The position numbers and the translations under genes were made by a program. A DNA stretch of 50,958 bases. Source: a bacterium. GTDB lineage: Bacteria; Planctomycetota; Phycisphaerae; Phycisphaerales; SM1A02. Below, piece after piece: positions 19,487 to 27,215 of this stretch (its first letter is position 1; the number at the start of each line of letters is the position of its first letter). The stretch lies in NCBI GenBank assembly GCA_029977865.1, contig JAPOKA010000012.1, positions 1-50,958 on the forward strand, read 5' to 3'. Below the pieces are notes generated by a model. The model did not search any database and was not told the origin of the DNA. It saw only the letters and a program-made list of their open reading frames with translations.

Positions 19487-20216
19487 AGTGGACGCTCAGC
19501 GATCCATCCGCGGTGTAGATCGGCCACTTCCGACCCTCGCTTCGGATCTCTCCGGTTCCGACCGCCACCATCGGCTCGACCGCGAGCAGATCACCGGGAT
19601 TGAGGCGGGTCCAGGCGTCCGGCCACTCGAATGCCTGGGACGGCACCACGTTGCTGACGAAGGGAGGGCCATGGAGTTCGCGACCGTAGCCGTGGCCGCC
19701 AAGGCCTCGAACCAGACAGAAGCGGTGCTCGTGCTCGACCACTCGCTGCACCGCGCGGGCCCACTCGATGAGGGGGCGGCCCGGCTGCAGGGCCTCGATG
19801 CCGCGCTCGAGCGAGGTGCGACCGCACCGCATCAGCAGCAGTGCTTCGTCGGAAGCCGATTCGATGGCGTAGGTCCAGGCCGCGTCGCCGATCCAGCCGT
19901 CGCGCTTCACGCCGATGTCGACCGAGAGCACGTCGCCGGGCACGAGCGGGGCCTCGCTCATCTCGTGGGTGCCGTGGACGACGCACTCGTTGAGCGAGAG
20001 GCAACTGTGGCTCGGATAGGCGGGGTGTCCGCGAGCGCGGTAGCCCAGGAACGCGCTGCGGCTGCCGAGATCCTCGAGCTGCGCCTCCACGAACGCATCG
20101 ATCGCAGCAAGGGTCAGGCCAGCGCGGAGAAAACCGACCAGCCGCCGATGCACCTCGACCACGGCCTCTGCGGCAGCGGCGGCTCGTTCGATGTCTCGGG
20201 CGGCGGTGACGGACAT
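19401..20216 (-). CDS. map: Methionine aminopeptidase, type I
   Basis: Removes the initiator methionine from nascent proteins. 271 aa, no insert, so type I. The five metal ligands are visible in order: Asp in SVDIGVKRDG, Asp in WIGDAAW, His in GLGGHGYGREL, Glu in AVEPMVAVG and Glu in HYEADVLV. The substrate-pocket motif HPAYPSHSCLSLNECVVHG is typical. The ATG at 20216 (MSVTAARDIERA) is chosen, with TACCAT ending 9 nt upstream and no SD. The open frame extends further upstream but only as noise. Its last 86 bp overlap the start of serA, so the two genes are probably translated from one mRNA. Confidence 0.93.
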   Translation of the reverse strand: MSVTAARDIERAAAAAEAVVEVHRRLVGFLRAGLTLAAIDAFVEAQLEDLGSRSAFLGYRARGHPAYPSHSCLSLNECVVHGTHEMSEAPLVPGDVLSVDIGVKRDGWIGDAAWTYAIESASDEALLLMRCGRTSLERGIEALQPGRPLIEWARAVQRVVEHEHRFCLVRGLGGHGYGRELHGPPFVSNVVPSQAFEWPDAWTRLNPGDLLAVEPMVAVGTGEIRSEGRKWPIYTADGSLSVHYEADVLVTADGPRNLTAGLFELPEIVGG

Positions 20217-20225
20217 GGGGCGGAA

Positions 20226-20231
20226 ATGGTA
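20226..20231 (-). promoter_or_regulatory. -10 element TACCAT close to the map start
   Basis: TACCAT ends 9 nt before the ATG at 20216, predicting a leader of only a few bases. It lies just after the terminator of the upstream gene. Confidence 0.5.
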
Positions 20232-20235
20232 TCGG

Positions 20236-20273
20236 CGCAACGAAAGAGCGGCCGTCCATCCATGGACGACCGC
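20236..20273 (-). terminator. Intrinsic terminator of the Asn-rich protein gene
   Basis: GCGG-C-CGTCCAT-CC-ATGGACG-A-CCGC (20248-20273) forms an 11-bp interrupted stem. On the minus strand it is followed by CTCTTTCGTTGCG, a U-rich run. It lies 31 nt past the stop at 20305. Confidence 0.7.
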
Positions 20274-20304
20274 CCTACAGGTGAATGCGTCGGAGTCGCG
20301 GGGA

Positions 20305-21294
20305 TCAGGCCGCCGAACGGGCGGGGGTGCGGCCCGAGGTGGACTCGGTGGTGCCGCTGTAGTTCCACTGGGTGCCGGTCGACGACGCGCTGGTCGAGGC
20401 CGCGGTGGAGGTGCCGGTGGTGCTGGGCGTGATCGAGGCGACCGGGTTGCGGCCGACCACGGGGCTGTAGGTGCCCTGGCCGTAGGTTCCGGTCTGCGCG
20501 GGATAGTTCTGGCTCGAGTAGCTCTGGCTGCTGAGCGTGTTGGGGCTGCTGGAGTTGAAGCCCTGAGCGAACGCGGTCGGGCCGAACGAGTTCTGGGTGG
20601 TGAAGCCGTTGAAGCCGTTGGTGCCGTTGGTGCCGTTGAAGCCGTTGTTGCCGTTGAAGCCACCAAACGAGTTGTTGTTGGCAGGAGCAAAGCCGCCGTA
20701 GTTCGCCGGCGTGTTGAACATCGTCGGAGTGTTGGTCCAGTTGGTGTTGAAGCCGTTCAAGTTGCTGCCAGCGAACGGGATGCTGTTGGAGGCGTTGAAG
20801 GCGGCGAAGGGGTTCGCACCAAAGGCGGTGACGAAGGGATTCTGGAAGATGCCGAAGCCGTTGATGCCCGTGAGGCCGTTGTACGCGTTGAACCACGGGG
20901 TGCTCGGATACACGCCAAAGGCGTTGGCGAATGGAACGTTCGCGACGAAGGCGCTCGGATTCCAGCCGAAGCCAGCGTTGCCGGTGAAGGCATTGGTGTT
21001 GGTGGACAGGAACGGAGTCGGATAGTTGCCGCCAAAGGAGTTGAGGCCGTAGTTCCAGTTGTTGCCGGTGTTGAGGCCGTTGTTCCAGCTGTTGCCGGTG
21101 TTGAAGCCGTTGTTCCAGTTGTTGCCGGTGTTGAGGCCGTTGTTCCAGTTGTTGCTGGTGTTGAGGCCGTTGTTCCAGCTGTTACCGGTGTTGAGGCCAT
21201 TGTTCCAGTTGTTGCTGGTGATGCCGTTGTTCCAGTTGTTGCCGGTGTTCCAGCCGCCGTTGTTCCAATTGCTGCTGTTGCTGAACGGATTCAT
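20305..21294 (-). CDS. Asn/Gly-rich low-complexity protein with tandem WNNGLNTGNN repeats
   Basis: 329 aa, no recognised family. Residues 10-79 are seven tandem units, most of them 10 aa, on the theme WNNGLNTGNN, then a degenerate unit WNYGLN. The rest stays rich in N, G, F, S and T (FNGNNGFNGTNGTNGFNG), and the tail is Ser/Thr/Ala-rich. There is no hydrophobic core, signal peptide or transmembrane helix. Composition like this is seen in prion-like, condensate-forming and structural matrix proteins; which applies cannot be told. The start is well supported: ACAGGAG lies 9 nt before the ATG at 21294. A clear terminator follows. The Asn-codon richness makes this the least GC-rich gene of the window. 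Confidence 0.75.
   Translation of the reverse strand: MNPFSNSSNWNNGGWNTGNNWNNGITSNNWNNGLNTGNSWNNGLNTSNNWNNGLNTGNNWNNGFNTGNSWNNGLNTGNNWNYGLNSFGGNYPTPFLSTNTNAFTGNAGFGWNPSAFVANVPFANAFGVYPSTPWFNAYNGLTGINGFGIFQNPFVTAFGANPFAAFNASNSIPFAGSNLNGFNTNWTNTPTMFNTPANYGGFAPANNNSFGGFNGNNGFNGTNGTNGFNGFTTQNSFGPTAFAQGFNSSSPNTLSSQSYSSQNYPAQTGTYGQGTYSPVVGRNPVASITPSTTGTSTAASTSASSTGTQWNYSGTTESTSGRTPARSAA
21040..21267 (-). repeat. Tandem ~30-bp repeats encoding WNNGLNTGNN units
   Basis: Seven full units and one partial, most 30 bp long (one 27, one 33), nearly identical at DNA level (TTGTTCCAGTTGTTGCCGGT on the plus strand, recurring). The array is in frame and within the Asn-rich gene, so copy number could vary by slippage without breaking the frame. 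Confidence 0.85.
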
Positions 21295-21588
21295 TGAACG
21301 GACTCCTGTTTCCACGCACTCTGGCGACCGGAGGGAGAGCGGTAGCCGAAGCCGCCGCGACCTGTCGATGGACCCGCGTCCGCGACAGGGGTCGCCGGAG
21401 GAGTGACTCGACAGGTCCGAGAGGCGACTTTCGTCGGCTCTCCGATTTCCGCGTTGATTCGTCCCCGCCGGTCGGGAAGCAGGCCTCGATCGAGGCAGGC
21501 GATGGCTGATCGCTCCCCGATTCCGGGCGACGCGCGGCCGCATCCCTGGCGAATCGATCGCCCCCCAGGGCGGGACGCCTGCCGACGT
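21295..21588. other. Gene-free gap between hutI and the Asn-rich gene
   Basis: 294 bp. Apart from the SD of the downstream gene (AGGAG, about 21304-21308) I see no clear promoter, terminator or ORF. Confidence 0.4.
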
Positions 21589-22830
21589 TCAGGGCTCGAG
21601 GTCGCCGGTGGCGGTCCAGGTTCCACCGAGGCATCGGGTCAGCGGTCCCGGGCCCGCGAACTCGCAGCCGAGGCTTCGCTCGTCGGTCGAGTCGAGGATC
21701 TGAAGATCCGCCCGCATGCCTCTTGCGAGTTGCCCGCAACTTCTCTCGAGCCCGAGCGCGTGGGCGGCATTGACGGTGGCCGCCACGATGGCCTCCGCGG
21801 GTTGCAGTCGGAGTCGACGGCAGGCGAGTGCGATCGCGAAGGGCATCGACGGTCCCGGCGCCGAACCGGGATTGAAGTTGCTCGCGATCGCCACCGCGCC
21901 GCCGGCATCGACGAGCCGCCGCGCGTCCGCGTAGCGGTCATCGAGCGAGAAGCCGCTCGCGGGCAGCACCACCGCGATGGTGTCGGAGGCGGCGAGGCGG
22001 TCGAGGCCCTGCGGGGTCGAGGCCTCGAGGTGATCGACAGTGCGGGCGCCGTGTTCGATCGCCCACTCGAGCAGGCCGAGCGCGTTGAACTGGTCGAGAT
22101 GGACGCGGACGGGAAGTCCCAACGCGATGGCCCGGTCGAAGAACCGAACGCACTGCTCGAGGCTCCACGCACCCCGTTCGCAGTAGGCGTCGCAGGCGAT
22201 TCCCGGATGGGCCGCGGCGACGGCGGGAAGCGTCTCGTCGATGGTGCGATCGACAAAGTCTGGGACGGCTTCGTCGATGGCGTGGGCACCGAGAAACGTC
22301 GGCACGATCGGGGCGGCGCTCGCTTCGGCGACCGCGGCGATCACGCGAAGCATCTTGAGTTCCGCTTCGGTCGAGAGCCCGTAGCCGCTCTTGACCTCGC
22401 AGGCCCCGGTGCCGAGGCGCCGCATCTGGTGGAGGCGATGGCGAAGGTTGTCCGCGAGGGCCTGCTCGCGCGCCGCCCGCACGGCGCGGACCGTCGACAT
22501 GATGCCGCCGCCCGCTTCGAGGATCTCGAGATAGCTCCGACCGGCGACCCGCAGTGCGAACTCGTCGTAGCGCTCGCCGGCCCAGCAGGCATGGGTGTGG
22601 CAGTCGACGAACGAGGGCATGACCACCCGTCCGCCGGCATCGAGCACCTGACCGTCGCAGGCGGGGGGTGATCCCGTTCCGAGTCCAGCGATCCGTCCGG
22701 ACTCGATGGCGAGCCACCCCTCGGAGACCACTCCCAGATCCCGCAGCCAACGGCCTCGCCGCGGGCCCTCCGGGGCCCCGTCCGGCGCCAACGTCACCAG
22801 TCGCGCGTTCCTGACGAGGGAGTTCTGCAC
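21589..22830 (-). CDS. hutI: Imidazolonepropionase
   Basis: Third enzyme of histidine breakdown: opens imidazolone-5-propionate to formiminoglutamate. 413 aa, amidohydrolase fold. Visible are the metal motif VDCHTHACWAGER, the substrate-site run SYLEILEAGGGIMSTV, EVKSGYGLSTEAELKMLR, TFLGAHAIDE, the metal His in VHLDQFNALG and VDHLEA, and the closing Asp region AIASNFNPGSAPGPSMP. The start is a GTG at 22830 (MQNSLVRNAR), six bases after TAGTCT, so a leaderless message. Other hut genes (hutH, hutU) are not in the window. Confidence 0.95.
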   Translation of the reverse strand: MQNSLVRNARLVTLAPDGAPEGPRRGRWLRDLGVVSEGWLAIESGRIAGLGTGSPPACDGQVLDAGGRVVMPSFVDCHTHACWAGERYDEFALRVAGRSYLEILEAGGGIMSTVRAVRAAREQALADNLRHRLHQMRRLGTGACEVKSGYGLSTEAELKMLRVIAAVAEASAAPIVPTFLGAHAIDEAVPDFVDRTIDETLPAVAAAHPGIACDAYCERGAWSLEQCVRFFDRAIALGLPVRVHLDQFNALGLLEWAIEHGARTVDHLEASTPQGLDRLAASDTIAVVLPASGFSLDDRYADARRLVDAGGAVAIASNFNPGSAPGPSMPFAIALACRRLRLQPAEAIVAATVNAAHALGLERSCGQLARGMRADLQILDSTDERSLGCEFAGPGPLTRCLGGTWTATGDLEP

Positions 22831-22836
22831 GAGCGG

Positions 22837-22842
22837 AGACTA
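22837..22842 (-). promoter_or_regulatory. -10 element TAGTCT, leaderless hutI
   Basis: TAGTCT on the minus strand ends exactly 6 nt before the GTG start. No SD and no -35 of the TTGACA type. Confidence 0.6.
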
Positions 22843-22942
22843 TCCGCCCGCGGTTGCGGCGTCGCCGTGGACGCTGCCGCGTTTGGCCGCTGCGTAGCCT
22901 CCGGCAGTCGAGCCTTCTGCGGAACGCACTCGCGAGGAGGCG

Positions 22943-22948
22943 TAGGAT
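22943..22948 (+). promoter_or_regulatory. -10 element TAGGAT upstream of sixA
   Basis: TAGGAT predicts a start near 22955 and a leader of about 80 nt before the ATG at 23037. Confidence 0.35.
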
Positions 22949-23036
22949 CGCGGGAGCGCCGAGATCGCGAAGTCCTGCAGGCGTCCCGCGGTGAAGTGTC
23001 GACCGGGCATCGCTGCTTCCTGGGAACCACCAAGCA

Positions 23037-23543
23037 ATGGAGCTCTACCTCATTCGCCATGCGCGGGCCTTCGAACGGGACTCCGCGGCCTGGCCCGACG
23101 ATTCCAAGCGTCCGCTCACCCATCAGGGAAGGGCTCGCTTCGCCGGACTTGCGCGGCGGCTCGCCCGAACCATGCCGGCGGTCGACCTCGTCGAGAGCAG
23201 TCGTTTCACCCGAGCCTGGCAGACCGCGCTGCTGCTTGAGAACCACGCGGAGTGGCCGGCGCCTGTCCGCTACGAAGCGCTCGAGGCCGATGGCGACGAG
23301 ATCCTCGACTCGATGGTGAATGCGCTCGCCGCCATGCGGGGGCTGCGCCGGCTTGCCTGGGTCGGCCACGAGCCGCAACTCGGTCGCCTCGCCTCGCGGC
23401 TGCTGGCTGGGTCGCCCGACGCGGTCTCGATCGAGTTCCGCAAGGGCGCAGTGCTGAAGCTGGTGCTGCCGGGGGATCCCCGAGCGCCCGCAAGCCTCGG
23501 CTGGATGGTCACGCCTCGATTCGGCAGATCGAAGCGGTCGTGA
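23037..23543 (+). CDS. sixA: SixA-type phosphohistidine phosphatase
   Basis: Histidine phosphatase superfamily, 168 aa. The RHG-like motif is at the N-terminus (ELYLIRHARAFE), followed by RPLTHQGRARFAGLARRL, the second active-site part VESSRFTRAWQTALLL and the second His in WVGHEPQLGRLASRLL. This small form is SixA, which in E. coli removes phosphate from phosphohistidine on signalling or PTS proteins; a different substrate is possible here. The ATG at 23037 starts directly at the core strand. A hairpin overlaps its stop. Confidence 0.88.
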   Translation: MELYLIRHARAFERDSAAWPDDSKRPLTHQGRARFAGLARRLARTMPAVDLVESSRFTRAWQTALLLENHAEWPAPVRYEALEADGDEILDSMVNALAAMRGLRRLAWVGHEPQLGRLASRLLAGSPDAVSIEFRKGAVLKLVLPGDPRAPASLGWMVTPRFGRSKRS

Positions 23544-23566
23544 CCGGTCCGATCGCGGTGGTCACG
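23539..23566 (+). terminator. Hairpin spanning the sixA stop
   Basis: CGTGACC (23539-23545) pairs with GGTCACG (23560-23566) across a 14-nt loop; the stop codon TGA is in the left arm. No U tract. Confidence 0.4.
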
Positions 23567-23606
23567 GAGCATGATGGGGCCAGCGCTGCAGCGGCGACGG
23601 TGCCGA

Positions 23607-23612
23607 TATAGT
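23607..23612 (+). promoter_or_regulatory. -10 element TATAGT upstream of the STAS gene
   Basis: TATAGT is close to the consensus TATAAT. It predicts a start near 23619 and a leader of about 40 nt. Confidence 0.5.
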
Positions 23613-23658
23613 CCGCTCTTCTCGATTCAGATCCCGGGACCGGTGCTCCCGATCGACC

Positions 23659-24051
23659 ATGCACGAATCCTCCCCCAGCTCTCGCATCTCCCGTGCTGCC
23701 GCCGGATGCGAGGCGTTTTGTGAATCGGGGGTGCTTCGCATCCGCCTCGAGGGCCCCGCGGTGGGCCAGCGGGAGGTTCCCGCGATGAGCGGCCTGATGG
23801 AGGAGATGCTGCAGGCGGCCGGGGAGGGACTGCGGCATGTGGTGTTCGACCTCTCCGGGGTGTCGATGATGTCGAGCATGGGCCTGGGGTTTTGCATCGC
23901 CTCCCGCAACGAGGCGGTGCGGCGGGGGGCCGACTGCGTGTTGCTCGGCGTGGGCGACGAGCTGCTCGATCTGCTGCGGCTGATGAAGTTGGACCCGCTC
24001 TTTCGGATCTGCGGGACCGAGTCGGAGTTGGCGCGGCTGACCTCGCCCTGA
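23659..24051 (+). CDS. STAS-domain protein (anti-sigma factor antagonist-like)
   Basis: 130 aa. After a variable N-terminal ~25 residues the STAS fold is visible: GVLRIRLEGPAVG, the strand HVVFDLSGVSMMSSMGLGFCIA with the phosphorylatable Ser pair, GADCVLLGVGDELLDLLRLM and a final DPLFRICGTESEL. STAS proteins of this size bind a partner (anti-sigma kinase or transporter ATPase) and are switched by serine phosphorylation. No kinase gene is adjacent, unlike the second STAS gene at 43401, so the partner is unknown. Confidence 0.82.
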   Translation: MHESSPSSRISRAAAGCEAFCESGVLRIRLEGPAVGQREVPAMSGLMEEMLQAAGEGLRHVVFDLSGVSMMSSMGLGFCIASRNEAVRRGADCVLLGVGDELLDLLRLMKLDPLFRICGTESELARLTSP

Positions 24052-24076
24052 GATCGAGCGTCCGGAAACCGCGAAA

Positions 24077-24095
24077 CCCCGGAAGCGGACCGGGG
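24077..24095 (+). terminator. Hairpin after the STAS gene
   Basis: CCCCGG-AAGCGGA-CCGGGG, perfect 6-bp stem, 26 nt past the STAS stop and 21 nt before the glycosyltransferase start. A weak terminator or mRNA-end structure. Confidence 0.35.
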
Positions 24096-24116
24096 AGTCC
24101 CGCCGATGCACATCGG

Positions 24117-25163
24117 ATGATGGTTTCCCCCCCCCAGCCGCGCGATGAGGTGCACGACTCGCGAGTCTCGCTCGATCGTGTGGCCGCTGTGGTCATTGGG
24201 CGGAACGAGGGCGGGCGACTGGAGATCTGCCTTGGGTCATTGCTCCGGGACCTGTCGCCCGAGCGGGTCGTCTACGTCGACTCCGGATCGCGCGATGGGA
24301 GCCCGGACGTGGCCGAGTCGCTGGGAGTCCGTGTCCATCGCCTCGATCCCGATCGTCCGTTCAGCGCGGCCCGCGGACGAAACGAGGGATTCGATGTCCT
24401 GATGGAGTTCGAACCCGGCATCGAACTGGTCCAGTTCGTGGATGGCGATTGCGAGATGCTTGAAGGGTGGTTGCAGCGGGGGGTGAGCCACTTCGAAGGC
24501 CGAGCGGATCTGGCAGCTCTGTGCGGAAGGACCTTGGAGCGATATCGCGAGCAGACCATCTACAACCGGCTCTGCGACATCGAGTTCGATGTTCCTCCCG
24601 GCGAGGTGCGGGCCACCGGCGGCATCTTCATGATTCGAGCCGCCGCGTTCCGCCAGGTCGGCGGCATGCGGGTCGATGTGATTGCGGGTGAAGAGCCCGA
24701 GATGGGATTGCGGCTTCGCCGAGCGGGATGGCGGCTTGAGCGGGTGGCGACACCGATGGTCCTGCACGACTCGGCGATGACGCGCTTCTCGCAATGGTGG
24801 AAACGTGCGGTTCGTGGTGGCGTTGGGACGGCCCTCGGGGCCGCCCTCCATGGCCGCGAAGCGGAGCGATACTGCATCAAGGAACTTCGCCGCGCGCTGA
24901 CTTGGGGGCTCGTGCTGCCGCTCGCGGCGGTGTCCGCCGCGTGGCCGACCCGCGGGCTGTCGCTGGCGGTCTACGCGGGCCTCGTCGGGGTGCAGGGCTT
25001 GCGAATCACCTGGCGGGCGAGGAAGTCTGGTCGATCGCTTCCGGACGCCGTCGCGTACGCGGTCGCGTGCATTCTCGCGAAGTTCGCGGGCGTGGTTGGC
25101 ATCGTGAAGTACCAACTCGACCGACGGCGAGGTCGCTCGACCGGAATCGTGGAGTACAAGTGA
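24117..25163 (+). CDS. Family 2 glycosyltransferase, membrane-associated
   Basis: 348 aa. The GT-A nucleotide-sugar fold is visible: VAAVVIGRNEGGRLEICLGS, VVYVDSGSRDGSPDVA, then the metal-binding Asp motif in QFVDGDCEML. An acceptor-site region (ATGGIFMIRAAAFRQVGG, AGEEPEMGLRLRRAGW) follows. The C-terminal ~100 residues hold two or three hydrophobic helices (GLVLPLAAVSAAW, LAVYAGLVGVQGL, YAVACILAKFAGVVGI) that should hold it at the inner membrane. It probably moves a sugar onto a lipid-linked or surface glycan. Two adjacent ATGs (24117, 24120) can start it; the longer open frame upstream overlaps the STAS gene and is noise. Confidence 0.85.
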   Translation: MMVSPPQPRDEVHDSRVSLDRVAAVVIGRNEGGRLEICLGSLLRDLSPERVVYVDSGSRDGSPDVAESLGVRVHRLDPDRPFSAARGRNEGFDVLMEFEPGIELVQFVDGDCEMLEGWLQRGVSHFEGRADLAALCGRTLERYREQTIYNRLCDIEFDVPPGEVRATGGIFMIRAAAFRQVGGMRVDVIAGEEPEMGLRLRRAGWRLERVATPMVLHDSAMTRFSQWWKRAVRGGVGTALGAALHGREAERYCIKELRRALTWGLVLPLAAVSAAWPTRGLSLAVYAGLVGVQGLRITWRARKSGRSLPDAVAYAVACILAKFAGVVGIVKYQLDRRRGRSTGIVEYK

Positions 25164-25181
25164 GCCTTCACACCGTGTTGC

Positions 25182-26153
25182 TCATGGCTCTCCGGGCTGC
25201 GGGAGCGGAGCCGGGCCGGTGTACACGACGATGTCGGCGCGACCGCGGTCCTCGTCCTGGAGTTCGAGGGCGTCGGCGCGGACGAGGCTGACCACCAGGA
25301 TTCGGTCGAGTGGTGCGGCACGGCCGACTTCGAGCACGGTGCCGCCGTCGAAGTCGCAGTGGAAGCGACCCACCACATGGACCACCTTGGCGGCGGAGTT
25401 CTCCCGCGTCGCGAGTCCCTTCGCGATCGATCGCGCCATGGTCGTGTCCCACACCATCTGCGGCCGCAGCACCGCCTCGATCGCTTCGGTCGAGGGAGCC
25501 TCGCCGCGCGATTCGGTCATCAGTTCGATCAGTCGATCGCGATAGGCGCCCTCGTCGAGTCGTGCCGGCAGATCGAAGAGGGCCTGCTCGTCGGGGGGAA
25601 GAGCCCGCAGGGCGTCGTAGCCCTCGCGGCCCGCGAGGCGCACGTACTGCCGAGGGGCGTTGGCGGCGATCACGCGGCTGTCGGTGCGCTTCGCGGCCTC
25701 GACCAGCCGGCCGTAGGAGTCCTCCCACGGCTGGGACCCCGACCAGTTCGCGCTGCCGGTCGACTCGATGAACTCGGCAAGCTCGATCTCGTCGGCGAGG
25801 TAGGCATCGACCGCGGCCTGCTCGTTCCGCTCGAGCATCTCGAGCGAGACCGCCGATCCCGGAAAGCTCGCGAGCAGATCCGAGACGATCGCCAACTCGA
25901 CCGCGTGGGCGACCGCGTCGTCGTGCTGCTCGCCCACGATGACGACATCGCTGCGCGAGGCGGCATCCATGAGATCCGCCCAGGTGACCACGCGGCCATC
26001 ATCACCCGCGAACATCGCGAGAGCGCGAGGCGCAAACGGCTCCGCGGGAAGCAGGTGGTCCGGGCCGGAGGGATCCGCCGGCCGCAGCGAGAAGTGGTGG
26101 GGGCGGCTGCAGGCCGCCATCAGCAACGAGAGCAGGACCAGAGCCGATCGCAT
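25182..26153 (-). CDS. ChaN-family (DUF399/Tiki-like) lipoprotein
   Basis: 323 aa. A lipoprotein signal (MRSALVLLSLLMAAC) sets the start at 26153. The mature part has the ChaN features: DVVIVGEQHDDAVAHAVE with paired acidic/His residues, SLEMLERNEQAAVDAYL, then NAPRQYVRLAGREG, and a second His segment VVHVVGRFHCDFDGG. ChaN proteins bind haem in Campylobacter, and the wider family includes Tiki-type metalloproteases; which activity is present here is open. It diverges from the methyltransferase gene. No promoter was identified for it. Confidence 0.82.
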   Translation of the reverse strand: MRSALVLLSLLMAACSRPHHFSLRPADPSGPDHLLPAEPFAPRALAMFAGDDGRVVTWADLMDAASRSDVVIVGEQHDDAVAHAVELAIVSDLLASFPGSAVSLEMLERNEQAAVDAYLADEIELAEFIESTGSANWSGSQPWEDSYGRLVEAAKRTDSRVIAANAPRQYVRLAGREGYDALRALPPDEQALFDLPARLDEGAYRDRLIELMTESRGEAPSTEAIEAVLRPQMVWDTTMARSIAKGLATRENSAAKVVHVVGRFHCDFDGGTVLEVGRAAPLDRILVVSLVRADALELQDEDRGRADIVVYTGPAPLPQPGEP

Positions 26154-26307
26154 CGAGGCAGCATCGGCGGCGGAGCGGTCGAGGTCAACGGCCGCGCTCG
26201 AAGCCATGTGATGGAACTCCTCGCTGAAGGCGAGCCGGCCCTCGGAACCGGTCTCGATCCTCCGCAATGCGGCGCTCGCGCGAGTGAGACCCCCAACTCG
26301 AGACCGG

Positions 26308-26313
26308 TACACT
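26308..26313 (+). promoter_or_regulatory. -10 element TACACT upstream of the methyltransferase gene
   Basis: TACACT ends 10 nt before the ATG at 26324, predicting a leader of about 3-4 nt with no SD. Confidence 0.5.
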
Positions 26314-26323
26314 CCCGACCCCC

Positions 26324-27169
26324 ATGCCCCGCACCACCACCGCAAGCTCTCGACGAACCCGCGCGACCCGTCGCTCCGGTCGCACCGCCGCCACCAGCGA
26401 CCGCCACGATCTCTACGAGCGCTCGGTGCAGTCTCCGGACTCCGAGGTCGAGTTCATCGACCGGCTCTGGCGACGGGTGCGGGGCCGAACCGCCACGAGT
26501 CTCCGCGAGGACTTCGGCGGAACCATGTACCTCAGCGCCACGTGGGTGAGGCGACGTGCGACCAACACCGCCATCGCCGTCGATCTCGACCCCGAGGTCC
26601 AGGCCTGGGGCACCGCCCGGCACCTCGACTCCATGCCGCCTGCCGTGCGTCGCCGCATCAAGGTCCTCTGCGAGGACGTCCGCACCGTCGAGTGCCCGAA
26701 GGTCGACTGCATCGCCGCCTTCAACTTCTCCTACAGCCTCTTCAAGCGGCGCGAGGAGCTGGTCGCCTACTTCCGACATGTGCGGCAGGGCCTCAAGCGG
26801 AACGGGCTCTTCCTCCTCGACGCCTACGGCGGCAGCGACTCCTATCTCGAACAGTCCGAGGATCGCCGACTGCGGGGCTTCACCTACGTGTGGGACACCG
26901 AGCGCTACAACCCCATCACCGGCGAGGTCCTCAACCACATCCACTTCCGCTTCCCCGACGGGACCTCGATCGAACGTGCCTTCACCTACGACTGGAGGCT
27001 TTGGAGCCTCTCCGAACTGCAGGACTGCCTTGCGGACGCGGGGTTCCGGAGTGTCGAGGTCTACTGGGAAGGATCCACCGCGAGCGGCGGGGGCAACGGG
27101 AGATTCCGCGCCACTCGGCAGGGCGAGGCCTGCCGCGGCTGGATCGCCTACCTGCACGCCTGTCCGTGA
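26324..27169 (+). CDS. Class I SAM-dependent methyltransferase
   Basis: 281 aa. A basic Ser/Thr/Arg-rich N-terminus of ~25 residues precedes a Rossmann-type methyltransferase: SLREDFGGTMYLSATWV takes the place of the SAM-binding glycine loop, AIAVDLDPEVQAWG gives the acidic residue for the ribose, and KVLCEDVRTVE and CIAAFNFSYSLF follow. The latter part (FLLDAYGGSDSY, YNPITGEVLNHIHFRFPDG, YDWRLWSLSELQDCLADAGF) resembles small-molecule methyltransferases. The substrate is unknown. The gene is 46 bp upstream of the polyprenyl synthase gene, which has its own promoter, so a shared pathway (for instance quinone methylation) is only a thought. Confidence 0.82.
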   Translation: MPRTTTASSRRTRATRRSGRTAATSDRHDLYERSVQSPDSEVEFIDRLWRRVRGRTATSLREDFGGTMYLSATWVRRRATNTAIAVDLDPEVQAWGTARHLDSMPPAVRRRIKVLCEDVRTVECPKVDCIAAFNFSYSLFKRREELVAYFRHVRQGLKRNGLFLLDAYGGSDSYLEQSEDRRLRGFTYVWDTERYNPITGEVLNHIHFRFPDGTSIERAFTYDWRLWSLSELQDCLADAGFRSVEVYWEGSTASGGGNGRFRATRQGEACRGWIAYLHACP

Positions 27170-27203
27170 TGGCGAACGGGTCCGTCGTCGAGATCCCCAC
27201 GGC

Positions 27204-27209
27204 TATCAT
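27204..27209 (+). promoter_or_regulatory. -10 element TATCAT, leaderless polyprenyl synthase gene
   Basis: TATCAT ends exactly 6 nt before the ATG at 27216; no SD is present. Confidence 0.6.
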
Positions 27210-27215
27210 CGCGCC

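Noticed and set aside
21040-21267. Regular ~30-bp repeats that might be a CRISPR array
   Set aside because: There are no spacers of unique sequence: repeats are directly tandem, in frame and code for WNNGLNTGNN. No cas gene is present.
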